Source: an uncultured archaeon | GTDB taxonomy: Archaea; Thermoproteota; Bathyarchaeia; 40CM-2-53-6; CALIRQ01 | Length of the DNA: 64,000 bases | Direction: 5' to 3' | Assembly (NCBI GenBank): GCA_938042195.1 | Contig: CALIRQ010000019.1 | Location: forward strand, 1-64,000 | Shown: piece after piece, positions 7,860 through 16,412 of the stretch | Layout: the number at the start of each line of letters is the position of its first letter | How positions within the stretch are numbered: the first letter of the stretch is position 1 | Made by a program: the position numbers and the translations under genes | Notes under the pieces: model-generated | Told to the model about the DNA's origin: nothing | The model's input: only the letters and a program-made list of their open reading frames with translations | The model's database searches: none

Positions 7860-9527
7860 TTAATCGCTGGAGCTCTCGCTTTCGCTTTCGCTCTCGCCTT
7901 TGCCCTTGGATGGCGGGGAGGGGGTCTCCTTAGACTTCCCGGCCGCTATGACGTCGTCGATCCTCAATATCATCGAGGCCGCCTCGGTGGCGGATTTGAT
8001 GACCTGCTCCTTAACGACCAATGGCTCGATCACGTTGTTCTTATACATCTCCTCGACCTTTCCGCTGAACGGGTTCACCCCGGCCCACTTCTCGCCCTTC
8101 TCATGGCGGGACCTCAGCTCGACGAGTATATCGATCGGATCCAAGCCCGCGTTCTCCGCCAAGGTTATGGGTATCTCCTCCAGGGCCTCGGCGAATGCCA
8201 TTACGGCGAGCTGTTCCCGCCCGGAGAGGGAGCCGGCGAAGCGCTTGAGCTGAACGGCCACCTCCATCTCCGGGGCTCCGCCGCCCGCGACGATCATCGG
8301 CGTTTGAACGACGTCCCTGACTACCGCCAGCGCGTCGTGTATGCCCCTCTCCACCTCATCGACTATGCGCTCGGCGCCTCCCCTCACCAATATCGTGACG
8401 GACCTCGACTCCTTGCACCCCTCAATGAACGTCATCTTATCGTCAGCGACCTTCCTCTCCTCAACCAGCTTCGCGCTGCCCAAATCCGAGGGCTTCAGGT
8501 CCTCTATGTTCGTTACGATCTTCCCGCCGGTCGCCTTGGCGAGCTTCTCCATATCCGATTGCTTGGCCCTCCTCACGGCCAATATGCCCTTCTTGGCCAG
8601 GAAGTGCTGGGCTATGTCATCGATGCCCTTCTCGCATATAAGGACGTTCGCGCCGGTCGATGCGACCTTCTCCACCATGTTCCTAAGGATCCTTTCCTCC
8701 TCATCGAGGAAGGCCTTCATCTGGTTCGGGTCTTGGATGTTTATCTTCGCATCGAACTCCGTCTTCTCCACCTCCAACGGGCAGTTGAGGAGGGCTATCT
8801 TCGCGTTCTCGATGCGCTTCGGCATCCCGGGATGGACCACCTCCTTGTCGAGCACTATGCCGTCTATCAGCTTGGTATCCGTCACCGAACCCCCGGCCTT
8901 CTTCTCGACCTTTACGTCATCGATGTCCACCTTGTATCCCTCGGGGGTCCTCTGCGCCACCTTCAGTATCGCCTCTACGGCCATGTCGGCTATCAGGTCA
9001 GCGTGCTCAGCGGATGCCTTGCTCGCTTGGGAAACCGCGGCGATCCTCCTCAGGACCGCCTTATCGGTCGGGTTCACATCGATGGCGATCTTCCTGAGAA
9101 CCTCCAAGGACTTCTCGGCCGCCTTGGCGAACCCATCCACTATTATCGTCGGATGGACCTCCTTCTCTATCAAGTCCTCGGCCCTCTCCAGGAGGGCGCC
9201 GGCCAGCACGACCGCCGTAGTCGTCCCATCGCCGACCTCGTCGTCCTGGGCCTTCGCCACCTCGGCCATCATCTTCGCGGCCGGGTGCTGTATGTCCATC
9301 TCCTTCAGCATGACGGCTCCGTCCCCGGTTATGGTGACGTCCCCGAAGCTCGAAACGAGCATCTTGTCCATGCCCCTGGGCCCCAAGGACGACTTGAGGC
9401 TCTCGGCGATTACCCTCGCCGCCATTATGTTGGCCCTTTGGGCATCCCTTCCCCTAGCCCTCGTGGTACCCTCCTTCAATATCAGCACGGGTACCCCTCC
9501 TATGGAGGCGGGCACGGCTTCTGCCAA
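7860..9527 (-). CDS. ths: thermosome subunit (group II chaperonin)
   Basis: ATP-dependent protein-folding chaperonin forming the stacked ring complex in the cytoplasm. 555 residues. Visible are LGPRGMDKM near residue 48, VTITGDGAVML near 68, the ATPase signature GDGTTTAVVLAGALL near 98-112, and GGGAPEMEVAV near 410. The C-terminal tail is the usual disordered end, here acidic/serine-rich (SESESESSSD), not the Gly-Met repeat. The TTG start is preceded by GAGGTGGT, a good Shine-Dalgarno. A strong TATA box lies upstream. Whether this is the alpha or beta subunit cannot be judged here. Confidence 0.97.
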   Translation of the reverse strand: MAEAVPASIGGVPVLILKEGTTRARGRDAQRANIMAARVIAESLKSSLGPRGMDKMLVSSFGDVTITGDGAVMLKEMDIQHPAAKMMAEVAKAQDDEVGDGTTTAVVLAGALLERAEDLIEKEVHPTIIVDGFAKAAEKSLEVLRKIAIDVNPTDKAVLRRIAAVSQASKASAEHADLIADMAVEAILKVAQRTPEGYKVDIDDVKVEKKAGGSVTDTKLIDGIVLDKEVVHPGMPKRIENAKIALLNCPLEVEKTEFDAKINIQDPNQMKAFLDEEERILRNMVEKVASTGANVLICEKGIDDIAQHFLAKKGILAVRRAKQSDMEKLAKATGGKIVTNIEDLKPSDLGSAKLVEERKVADDKMTFIEGCKESRSVTILVRGGAERIVDEVERGIHDALAVVRDVVQTPMIVAGGGAPEMEVAVQLKRFAGSLSGREQLAVMAFAEALEEIPITLAENAGLDPIDILVELRSRHEKGEKWAGVNPFSGKVEEMYKNNVIEPLVVKEQVIKSATEAASMILRIDDVIAAGKSKETPSPPSKGKGESESESESSSD

Positions 9528-9575
9528 CTTTGACCACCTCAGGTTTTCCGACCTTTGGAGGAGAAAAAGGCCCGA

Positions 9576-9584
9576 GATATAAAC
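9576..9584 (-). promoter_or_regulatory. TATA box of the thermosome gene
   Basis: GTTTATATC on the minus strand, predicting transcription from about 9553 and a leader of about 26 nt that carries the GAGGTGGT ribosome-binding site. Confidence 0.55.
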
Positions 9585-9671
9585 TTTTTACCTTTCCGAC
9601 CAACCATCTCCGGAAGCCCGCTCGAGCGGCCTCCGCCGCGCCGATTGGAAGTCCCTATGGCCCGGATCGGA

Positions 9672-10082
9672 TCAGGTCGAGATCGGGCCGCAACTGATGA
9701 CCTCGGCCACTCCCTCCCGCTCCAATAAAGCCTTGAGCTCTTCCGGCCCCAAGGGGCATTTGGAAACGTCCATTATGGCGTGCCATTCGGCCGATTCCCC
9801 CCTCCTCAGGGTCCTAGATTGGCTCCAGAGGAGGTCGATGCCCTTCGAGGCCAATATCGCCGCGACGCTCGCGAGCGCCCCGGGCTCATCCCTCAGGCGG
9901 ACCCTCAGCTCCGATAGCTTAGCGCCGTGGTCCGCGAAGGGCAGGACCCTTATCTCCTTGGTCTTCGGCTCCGCGATCAATAGGAACGACATGCCCTCGG
10001 AGAGGCCGAGCATATCCCTTATCGAGGAGGGCAGGAGTATCCTGCCCTTGGAATCCATTCTCACTATCTCGGATACCCTCAT
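9672..10082 (-). CDS. AbrB-type DNA-binding protein fused to an ACT domain; candidate histidine-operon regulator
   Basis: A 136-residue two-domain regulator. Residues 1-48 are an AbrB/SpoVT swapped-hairpin domain (IVRMDSKGRILLPSSIRDML). Residues about 58-130 are an ACT domain (LRVRLRDEPGALASVAAILASKGID), a fold that commonly binds amino acids. It is divergent from the histidine operon and shares a symmetrical TATA box with it; a perfect palindrome lies on the his side. Known: ACT domains sense amino acids. Inferred: this protein binds histidine (or another amino acid) and represses the his operon. ATG 10082 lies about 30 nt from the TATA centre, so its mRNA is nearly leaderless. Confidence 0.85.
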   Translation of the reverse strand: MRVSEIVRMDSKGRILLPSSIRDMLGLSEGMSFLLIAEPKTKEIRVLPFADHGAKLSELRVRLRDEPGALASVAAILASKGIDLLWSQSRTLRRGESAEWHAIMDVSKCPLGPEELKALLEREGVAEVISCGPIST

Positions 10083-10107
10083 CTTCCCAACGGGCTTGTG
10101 GGGATAA

Positions 10108-10117
10108 GTTTATAAAT
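10108..10117. promoter_or_regulatory. shared symmetrical TATA box for AbrB-ACT gene and his operon
   Basis: GTTTATAAAT contains the self-complementary TTTATAAA centred near 10112.5. It predicts transcription starts near 10140 on the plus strand (his) and near 10086 on the minus strand (regulator). Confidence 0.6.
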
Positions 10118-10119
10118 GT

Positions 10120-10149
10120 GAATATTGTGGGCGAGATCCCACAATATTC
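10120..10149. promoter_or_regulatory. perfect palindrome; candidate his operator
   Basis: Left arm GAATATTGTGGG (10120-10131), 6-nt spacer CGAGAT, right arm CCCACAATATTC (10138-10149), with no mismatch. It covers the predicted his transcription start and begins 3 nt after the TATA box, where a bound dimer would block initiation. A role as an RNA hairpin in the leader is possible but less likely because transcription should begin inside it. Confidence 0.75.
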
Positions 10150-10169
10150 CCACCATGGCGAGGGGCTTA

Positions 10170-11423
10170 ATGTTAGGGACCCCGCTCGGGACAAGGGATT
10201 ACGCCCTTGAGGAGGCGGAGGCCTATAGCCGCCTGGAGCGGGAGCTGGAGAGGACGTTCCGGCTTTGGGGATACAGGGAGGTGCGAACCCCTTGCCTCGA
10301 ATCGCTTGAGGTCTTCTCCAAAACCATCGGCCCACGCGCGGTGGATAGGGCGTTCAAGTTCCAAGACTACGATGGGAAGCTCCTAGCATTAAGGGCCGAG
10401 GGGACCGCCCCAACGGCTAGGCTCTTCGCAGCATCGCTACTGAACGGGCCCCGCCCATGTAGGCTGTTCTATATAGCGAAGGCTTTCAGGTTTGCGACGG
10501 ATTTCCCGGGGGATTATAGGGAGTTTTCCCAAGCCGGGGCGGAGCTCATAGGATCCGGGGATCCATCCTCCGATGCCGAGGTCATTGCCCTCTCCATCGA
10601 TGCCTTGGAGGGCCTTGGCCTAGGCCCCAGGGGCCTCAGGGTCGATCTGGGACACGCGAACCTGATCAAGGAAGCGATCTCGAGTTCATTGGGGGAGCCG
10701 GAGAGGGAGCTCGCCCTTGACCTCCTCCGGAGGAGGGATTTGGGCGGGATATTGAACTTGTTCGAGAGGAAGGGCCTATCGCGCGGGGCCTACGATTCGA
10801 TCGCGAGGCTCCTCCGATGCCGGAGGGCCGATGAGTTCTTGGCGATGGATTTCCCGATCGCGAACGAGAGAACGCGCGAGATGCTGAGGGGTTTCTCGAA
10901 GGTGATCGAGGAGGCGGAGGGATACGGCATTGGGGATAGATTGTTCCTGGATTTCTCGCTCATAAGGGATTTAGAATATTATACCGGGGCCGTCTTCGAA
11001 ATATCGATCGAGGGCATTGGGATGCCCGTTGGCGGGGGAGGCAGATATGACGGCCTCGTGGGGAAGTTCTGCGGGACCGATATCCCGGCAGTTGGCTTCG
11101 CGCTGAATATCAATAGGCTTATGGAGGGGGTGGGCCCCGGATCGGTCAAGGGGGATCGCCCAAAGAGGGTCTTGATCAAATCCAGGGATAGGAGGGGGGC
11201 TATTGAGATCGCGAGGGCGTTGAGGGGGAAGGGCTTCGCCGCGGTGGTCTCGCTCGAGAGGAATTGCTCCATGTCCAAGGGGCCGGATTCGGAGGGCTTC
11301 GATTTCCTCATCGTCCCGGGTCCCGGGGGATCCGTGAGGGTCATGGACCTGAGGGATGGCTCGGTTGAGGAATCGACCTTGGAGGGGCTATTGGCGGGGC
11401 TAGGGGGCGGGGGCTTTGAATAG
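10170..11423 (+). CDS. hisZ: ATP phosphoribosyltransferase regulatory subunit (HisRS-like)
   Basis: A catalytically retired histidyl-tRNA synthetase paralogue that activates short-form HisG and mediates histidine feedback. Class II synthetase remnants are visible: LGTPLGTRDY at the N-terminus, the motif-2 region AKAFRFATDFPGDYREF, and RDLEYYTGAVFEIS with PVGGGGRYDGLVG near residue 280. Its place directly before a short hisG supports HisZ over true HisRS. ATG 10170 is preceded by GAGGGG at the right distance; ATG 10155 is possible. The frame is open from 10125, but that codon lies inside the palindrome upstream of the predicted transcript. The stop overlaps hisG by 8 nt. Confidence 0.88.
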   Translation: MLGTPLGTRDYALEEAEAYSRLERELERTFRLWGYREVRTPCLESLEVFSKTIGPRAVDRAFKFQDYDGKLLALRAEGTAPTARLFAASLLNGPRPCRLFYIAKAFRFATDFPGDYREFSQAGAELIGSGDPSSDAEVIALSIDALEGLGLGPRGLRVDLGHANLIKEAISSSLGEPERELALDLLRRRDLGGILNLFERKGLSRGAYDSIARLLRCRRADEFLAMDFPIANERTREMLRGFSKVIEEAEGYGIGDRLFLDFSLIRDLEYYTGAVFEISIEGIGMPVGGGGRYDGLVGKFCGTDIPAVGFALNINRLMEGVGPGSVKGDRPKRVLIKSRDRRGAIEIARALRGKGFAAVVSLERNCSMSKGPDSEGFDFLIVPGPGGSVRVMDLRDGSVEESTLEGLLAGLGGGGFE

Positions 11424-12090
11424 GAGGATCAGGCTGGCGATACCGAGCAAGGGGAGGTTGCACGGGCCCTCAATCGACATAATGAGTAGGGCCGGGGTGG
11501 AGATTTATCCCAAGGGCAGATCTTATCTTTCCGAAACCTCGGATCCATCCCTCGAGGTCCTCCTCGCTAGGGCTAAGGACGTCCCATTGTATCTCCATTA
11601 CGGCGCGGCCGATTTGGGCATAACGGGATACGATTTGATAGTGGAGAGGGGGGCCGAGCTCTATGAGCTGCTCAGCCTCCCCTATGGGGAATGCAAGCTC
11701 GTGGTGGCGGCGCCCGAAGATTCCGGGATCCGCTCAATAGAGGACGTCAAGCCGGGGAGCGTTGTGGCGACTTCGCATCCCAGGACGGCGAGCAAGTTCT
11801 TTGAAGGATTGAACAAGGATGTGAGGATCCTAGAGCTCGAGGGATCGATCGAGGTGGCCCCGAGGCTGGGCCTCGCGGATCTCGTAGTGGATATATCATC
11901 CAGCGGGGAAACCCTGAGGAGGAATGGATTAAGGGTCATCTGCCCGATCTTGGAATCCACGGCCAAGTTGGCATGTAATAAGGTATCCTATAGGGCCTCG
12001 CAGGATCGCATCGATAGCCTCGTCAAGAGGTTGGAGGAGGCGGTGAGGGTGATGGGCCATGAGGGTCCTCCGCGGCAGGGAGCGGGTTGA
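11416..12090 (+). CDS. hisG: ATP phosphoribosyltransferase, short form
   Basis: First committed step of histidine synthesis: ATP + PRPP to phosphoribosyl-ATP. At 224 residues it lacks the C-terminal regulatory domain of long HisG, consistent with dependence on HisZ upstream. Motifs: LAIPSKGRL at the N-terminus, DLGITGYDL near residue 68, ATSHPRTASKFF near 116, and ADLVVDISSSGETLRRNGL near 155, the PRPP-binding and C-terminal core. TTG start overlapping hisZ; overlaps hisD by 32 nt. Confidence 0.95.
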   Translation: MNRRIRLAIPSKGRLHGPSIDIMSRAGVEIYPKGRSYLSETSDPSLEVLLARAKDVPLYLHYGAADLGITGYDLIVERGAELYELLSLPYGECKLVVAAPEDSGIRSIEDVKPGSVVATSHPRTASKFFEGLNKDVRILELEGSIEVAPRLGLADLVVDISSSGETLRRNGLRVICPILESTAKLACNKVSYRASQDRIDSLVKRLEEAVRVMGHEGPPRQGAG

Positions 12091-13348
12091 GCGATTCCTC
12101 AGCCGGCTCGAGGGGCGAAGGGGCGAGGAGTTCGAGGAGGTATCGAGGATAGTGGAAGGGATAATAAGGGACGTTAGGAGGTCCGGGGATCGCGCGCTTA
12201 GGAAATATACGAAGAAGTATGATGGCGTAACGCTAGGGGGGTTAAGGGTCAGCCCGAGGGAGCTGAGGCTTTCGCTGAGGAGGCTCGATGCGAAGGGGAT
12301 AAGGGCCCTGAGGGCGGCTAAGCGCAATCTGGAGAGGTTCCACAGGGCACAACTCGGGAAGGGCTTCTCCATAAGGATAGCGAGGGGCGCCGAGATCGGG
12401 CGGATCCCGAGGCCGCTCAAGCGCGTTGGGGGTTATGTCCCAGGCGGGAGGCGCCCGTATCCGTCCTCGCTGCTCATGTGCGCCGTCCCGGCCATTATGG
12501 CGGGCGTTGGGGAGATGGCGGTCTGCACTCCGCCAGGCGAGGGGGGGCGCGTCCACCACGCCGTCTTGGCCGCGGCAGAGATATGCGGCGTTGAGGAGGT
12601 TTACAGCGTAGGGGGCGCCCAAGCGATAGCGGCCTTGGCCTACGGGACGGAAAGCATTGAGAAGGTGGATAAGATAGTCGGCCCCGGGAACATCTACGTA
12701 ACGATCGCGAAGCTCCTCGTCAGGGACGATGTGGCCGTCGATCTCCCGGCCGGGCCCAGCGAGGTAGTGATAATAGCCGATTCAACGGCGAATCCGAAGT
12801 TCATAGCCGCCGATCTATTGGCCCAAGCGGAGCATGGCCCAACGTCCTTGGCCCTATTGTTAACGGATTCCAGGGCCTTGGCGGAGGTCGTTGAGGAGGA
12901 AGTCGAGAGGGAGCTGATGGCGATCGCCTCGGATCGGGCCGCCGCGGAGGCGATCGAGAGGAACGGCGCCATAATCGTACTGGATGGGCTCGAGGAATGC
13001 GCCAAGCTCGCAAACGAGATCGCGCCCGAGCATTTGGAGATAATGGTCAAGAGCCCGAGGGCCCTATTGGGCTTGATTGAGAGCGCGGGCGCCGTTTTCC
13101 TAGGGGATTACTCGCCCGCGGCCCTAGGCGATTATTCCTCGGGCCTTAATCACATATTGCCAACGCGCGGATTCGCCAAGCATTATTCCGGGCTATCGAG
13201 CGAGGACTTCGTGAAATGGCTGAATTATTTGGAATGCTCGAGGGATGGGTTTGAGGCGCTATGTCGGGCCGGGATCGAGCTTGCGGGGATGGAGGGCTTC
13301 GAGCGCCATTCCAGATCCCTGATGGTCAGGCTGGAGGGAGGCCGATGA
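12059..13348 (+). CDS. hisD: histidinol dehydrogenase
   Basis: Zn/NAD enzyme that oxidises histidinol to histidine in the last two steps. 429 residues, family length. Motifs: VPGGRRPYPSSLLM near residue 128, VYSVGGAQAIAALAYGT near 180, VGPGNIYVT near 211, the catalytic/Zn region DLPAGPSEVVI near 230 and DLLAQAEHG near 252, and NHILPTRGFAKHYSGL near 363. The long overlap with hisG and the ATGA overlap with the next gene indicate translational coupling. Confidence 0.97.
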   Translation: MRVLRGRERVERFLSRLEGRRGEEFEEVSRIVEGIIRDVRRSGDRALRKYTKKYDGVTLGGLRVSPRELRLSLRRLDAKGIRALRAAKRNLERFHRAQLGKGFSIRIARGAEIGRIPRPLKRVGGYVPGGRRPYPSSLLMCAVPAIMAGVGEMAVCTPPGEGGRVHHAVLAAAEICGVEEVYSVGGAQAIAALAYGTESIEKVDKIVGPGNIYVTIAKLLVRDDVAVDLPAGPSEVVIIADSTANPKFIAADLLAQAEHGPTSLALLLTDSRALAEVVEEEVERELMAIASDRAAAEAIERNGAIIVLDGLEECAKLANEIAPEHLEIMVKSPRALLGLIESAGAVFLGDYSPAALGDYSSGLNHILPTRGFAKHYSGLSSEDFVKWLNYLECSRDGFEALCRAGIELAGMEGFERHSRSLMVRLEGGR

Positions 13349-14493
13349 ACCGCATGATCGATTCGGCTGGGATCGATCTGCCGTATATGGCGAACGGCTT
13401 CGAGCCCTCCAAGATCCAAAGGATAGCCGTGGATTTTGATGGGGTGATATCGAGCGCGAGCAGGCTATTCTACGAGGGGATCTCCCGGACCGTTGAGCAT
13501 TATCATAGGGCCATATTGGGCCTCGAGGGCCCCGCCGGGATTCGATTGGTGAACGATGGGGAGATATCGGCCCTGAAGGGCACGGGGCTCTTCAACAACG
13601 ATTGGGACCTCACCCGCATCCTGATAGCCTATTACCTCGCCTTGGCCTTCAGGGAGCTCGAGGGGGGATCGGGGGGCGGGGGGCCCCTCGATGCGCCCGA
13701 GGGGCTTGGGGATCGCCTCCGCTCCAAGGGAGCGGGTTTGAAGGCGCTGATCGAAGCGAAGAGGAAATTCCCCCTCGAGGCCTTGGCCTCCAAGCTGAAG
13801 GGCGCCGGGCTCGGCGGGATGGATGCCCTCGATGCCGTCGTGGGGTTCGTAATCCCAGGCCAACGATGGGAGGCCTTGCGCGCGATCAGGAGCTTGGTGG
13901 GCTTCGATGGCGAGGGGGAGGACCTCGTAAAGGATCTCTTCGAGGCCATATACCTCGGCGATGATCTCTATCGAAGGTTTTACGGCAGGGAGCCCCCGTT
14001 CGCCTTCCGGGAGGGCCTAATGGCCTTGGAGCGCCCATTGCCCACCGAGGATTCCCTTAGGAGGTTGTCCGCCAAATTCGGAAGGTTGGGCGTATATTCC
14101 GAGCGCTCCAGGGCCCAAGCCGAATACCTTCTGGGGAGGTGGGGGCTCTCCGATGCGTTCGATCTCCGGAGCTCCTTCTTCGTCGAGGATATAGCGGGAT
14201 GCGCGCCATCCGCCAACTCCCCCGGCCCCGCCATGGGGAAGCCCAACCCGGAGCCGTTCCTGAGGTTCTTGGCCCCCTTCGCAGGGGGGCTCGGCGCGAT
14301 CTACGTCGGGGATTCCCTCTCCGACCTATACTTGGTTAGGAACGCGAATGCCTTGGGATGCCGCGGCGTTTGCTTCGCTGGGGCCTTGAGCGATTGCTTG
14401 GATCCGGGTGCCATGGCCATCGCGTTCCGAAGCGAGGGGGCGTCGGCGATCATATGGGATTTGAACCAATTGCCGAAGGTGTTGGGCGCTTGA
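13345..14493 (+). CDS. HAD-superfamily phosphatase; candidate histidinol-phosphate phosphatase
   Basis: A 382-residue HAD hydrolase with motif I VDFDGVIS (residues about 32-39), motif II serine in GVYSERSRAQ near 253, motif III lysine in GKPNPEPF near 298, and motif IV YVGDSLSDLYL near 318. A large insert separates motifs I and II. It lies in the middle of the his operon, with an ATGA overlap after hisD and a TTGA overlap before hisB. No other histidinol-phosphate phosphatase is in the cluster, so this protein is the best candidate for that step; this is inference from context. The assigned residues support phosphatase chemistry but not substrate. Confidence 0.72.
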   Translation: MNRMIDSAGIDLPYMANGFEPSKIQRIAVDFDGVISSASRLFYEGISRTVEHYHRAILGLEGPAGIRLVNDGEISALKGTGLFNNDWDLTRILIAYYLALAFRELEGGSGGGGPLDAPEGLGDRLRSKGAGLKALIEAKRKFPLEALASKLKGAGLGGMDALDAVVGFVIPGQRWEALRAIRSLVGFDGEGEDLVKDLFEAIYLGDDLYRRFYGREPPFAFREGLMALERPLPTEDSLRRLSAKFGRLGVYSERSRAQAEYLLGRWGLSDAFDLRSSFFVEDIAGCAPSANSPGPAMGKPNPEPFLRFLAPFAGGLGAIYVGDSLSDLYLVRNANALGCRGVCFAGALSDCLDPGAMAIAFRSEGASAIIWDLNQLPKVLGA

Positions 14494-15080
14494 GCGGCGA
14501 TGGGAGGCGAAGGGCCAAGATAGAGAGGAGGACCTTGGAGGTCGGCATAATCGGGGAGCTCAACATAGACGGCTCCGGGAGGGCGAAGATATCGACGGGC
14601 GTCCCGTTCTTCGACCACATGCTCGCCACGCTGGCGAAGCACGCCCTATTTGACCTAGAGCTGGTAGCGGAGGGCGATCTGAAGCACCATTTGATCGAGG
14701 AGGTCGGGATCGCCTTGGGATCGGCGCTCGATGCCGCGTTGGGGGATAGGAGGGGGATAAGGAGGTTCGGCTCCGCCCTGATCCCGATGGACGAATCCTT
14801 GGCGAGCGCCGCGGTCGATTTGAGCGGAAGGGGCTCCGCCCACTTGAACCTTGGGCTCCGCAATGCGATCGAGGGCCTCGAGGCGAGGCATTTGGAGCAT
14901 TTCCTAAGATCCCTCGCCGCCTCATCCAGGTCGACGATTCACGTGAACTTGGTATATGGGATTGATGAGCATCACAAGGCCGAATCGGCCATCAAGGCCT
15001 TGGCCAGGGCCCTGAGGGATGCCGTCGAAAGGGAGCGGGGGGCCCCCGAGGAGGTCCCAAGCGTAAAGGGGAGGTTGTGA
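14490..15080 (+). CDS. hisB: imidazoleglycerol-phosphate dehydratase
   Basis: Mn-dependent dehydration of imidazole glycerol phosphate to imidazole acetol phosphate. 196 residues, the monofunctional family length. Motifs include GVPFFDHMLATLAKHA near residue 38, the metal-ligand DLKHHLIEEVGIALG near 63-77, DLSGRGSAHLNL near 112, RHLEHFLRSLA near 133, and GIDEHHKAESAIKALARAL near 160. The TTG start at 14490 overlaps the upstream TGA; the frame is open further upstream but that part has no family similarity. Confidence 0.95.
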   Translation: MSGDGRRRAKIERRTLEVGIIGELNIDGSGRAKISTGVPFFDHMLATLAKHALFDLELVAEGDLKHHLIEEVGIALGSALDAALGDRRGIRRFGSALIPMDESLASAAVDLSGRGSAHLNLGLRNAIEGLEARHLEHFLRSLAASSRSTIHVNLVYGIDEHHKAESAIKALARALRDAVERERGAPEEVPSVKGRL

Positions 15081-15689
15081 TTGCCGACCGTGTTGATAAC
15101 GAATTACGGCGTTGGGAACCTGAGGAGTCTCAGGAGGGGCTTGGAGCGGGCCGGGGCGCGCGTTGCGGTGAGCCTCAGCCCGGGAGAGCTCGAGGCCTCC
15201 GATGCCATCGTCCTGCCGGGGGTCGGGGCCTTCAGGGCGGCGATTGAGGGCCTATGCGCCATAAGGGAGACGTTGATTGCGCAGGTCAAAGGGGGAAAGC
15301 CCCTCCTGGGGATCTGCTTGGGCATGCAACTCCTCCTCTCGAGGAGCCATGAGAACGGCGTTTGGGATGGCCTCGATCTCGTGAGCGGCGAGGCCACGAG
15401 GCTCCCGGGCTCCGTGAAGTTGCCCCATATGGGCTGGGACGAGGTGATCGTTGCCAAGGATTCGGAGATAACGGATGGGATCCCGAGCGGGGCCTTGATG
15501 TACTTCGCGCATTCCTATGCGCCCGAGCACTTGGATCGGTCGGCCGAGGTGGCCCATACGGAGTACGGGAGGAGGTTCGCATCGATAATAGAGCATGGGA
15601 ACATCTTCGGGACGCAATTCCATCCGGAGAAGAGCGGGGGGCTTGGGATAGGGTTGCTGAGGAATTTCGTATCGATCGCGAAGAGGTGA
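15081..15689 (+). CDS. hisH: imidazole glycerol phosphate synthase, glutaminase subunit
   Basis: Class I glutamine amidotransferase that releases ammonia from glutamine and channels it to HisF. 202 residues with ITNYGVGNL at the N-terminus, the oxyanion-loop PGVGAF near residue 48, the nucleophile motif GICLGMQLL (Cys near residue 80), and the C-terminal His-Glu region GTQFHPEKSGGLG near 180. TTG start directly after the hisB stop. Confidence 0.96.
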   Translation: MPTVLITNYGVGNLRSLRRGLERAGARVAVSLSPGELEASDAIVLPGVGAFRAAIEGLCAIRETLIAQVKGGKPLLGICLGMQLLLSRSHENGVWDGLDLVSGEATRLPGSVKLPHMGWDEVIVAKDSEITDGIPSGALMYFAHSYAPEHLDRSAEVAHTEYGRRFASIIEHGNIFGTQFHPEKSGGLGIGLLRNFVSIAKR

Positions 15690-15695
15690 TTCGAG

Positions 15696-16412
15696 CTGTA
15701 TATAATACCGGCGGTTGATATAATGGGCGGCAAATGCGTCAGGTTGGTGCGCGGGACCCCCGGCCTGATGAGGAAGTATTACGATGATCCCCTCGAGGCG
15801 GCCAAGCTCTGGGAGGCCAAGGGTGCCGAGTGGATCCACGTCGTTGACCTGGATAGGGCCATGGGGATCGGGGACAATCGCGACAAGGTATACGCCATAT
15901 TGGAGGGGGTCGATTCCAAAATCCAAGTGGGAGGCGGGATAAGGAGCTTCGAGGCGGCCGGCGAGATGCTCGAGAAGGGGGCCTCAAGGGTGGTTGTTGG
16001 AACGAGGGCCGTCAGGGATCCCGATTTCCTGCCGAGCTTGGCGAGGGCCTTCGGGGGCGAAAGGATCGCAGCTGCCGTCGATGTGAAGGGCGGGGCGATC
16101 GCCCTCGAGGGTTGGAGGGAGGTTGCGGGATTGGATCCCCTTCGATTCGTGAAATCCCTCAAGGGCGCGGGCTTCTTGGTCTTGACGTTCGCCGATTACG
16201 ACGGGACCCTTAAGGCCCCGGCCCTCGGGCTCGTTGAGGATATCAAAAGGATCTCCAAGGCCCCCTTGATCGTCGGCGGAGGGGTAAGCGATCTGGAGGG
16301 GCTGAGGGCTTTGGCCAGGATGGGGGTTTGGGGCGCGATAATCGGGAGGGCCCTTTACGAGGGGAGGTTGGATTTCGAAGCCGCCAAGGAGGCGATCGCC
16401 AATGTTGACTAA
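15696..16412 (+). CDS. hisA: HisA isomerase (ProFAR isomerase), probable CTG start
   Basis: TIM-barrel isomerase converting ProFAR to PRFAR. The conserved N-terminus [17 protein letters not shown] contains the catalytic aspartate that HisA needs near residue 8. The first ATG (15723) lies after that aspartate, and an in-frame TGA at 15687 closes the frame upstream. The only window for a start is 15690-15722. A near-perfect ribosome-binding site GAGGTGAT (15683-15690) stands 5 nt before CTG 15696, so CTG is the likely start. Other motifs: [11 protein letters not shown] near residue 73, the second catalytic Asp in TFADYDGTL near 168, and [14 protein letters not shown] near 190. Overlaps hisF by 11 nt. 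Confidence 0.93.
   Translation: MYIIPAVDIMGGKCVRLVRGTPGLMRKYYDDPLEAAKLWEAKGAEWIHVVDLDRAMGIGDNRDKVYAILEGVDSKIQVGGGIRSFEAAGEMLEKGASRVVVGTRAVRDPDFLPSLARAFGGERIAAAVDVKGGAIALEGWREVAGLDPLRFVKSLKGAGFLVLTFADYDGTLKAPALGLVEDIKRISKAPLIVGGGVSDLEGLRALARMGVWGAIIGRALYEGRLDFEAAKEAIANVD

Noticed and set aside
8103-9533. Long plus-strand open frame across the thermosome gene
   Set aside because: It is the antisense shadow of a strongly conserved gene in GC-rich DNA and has no family features.
10125-10169. Longer N-terminus for HisZ from TTG 10125
   Set aside because: It lies inside the palindrome and upstream of the predicted transcription start; the family N-terminus begins at LGTPLGTRDY and ATG 10170 has a ribosome-binding site.
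15681-15723. hisH-hisA gene fusion
   Set aside because: An in-frame TGA at 15687 ends hisH and a separate ribosome-binding site serves hisA.
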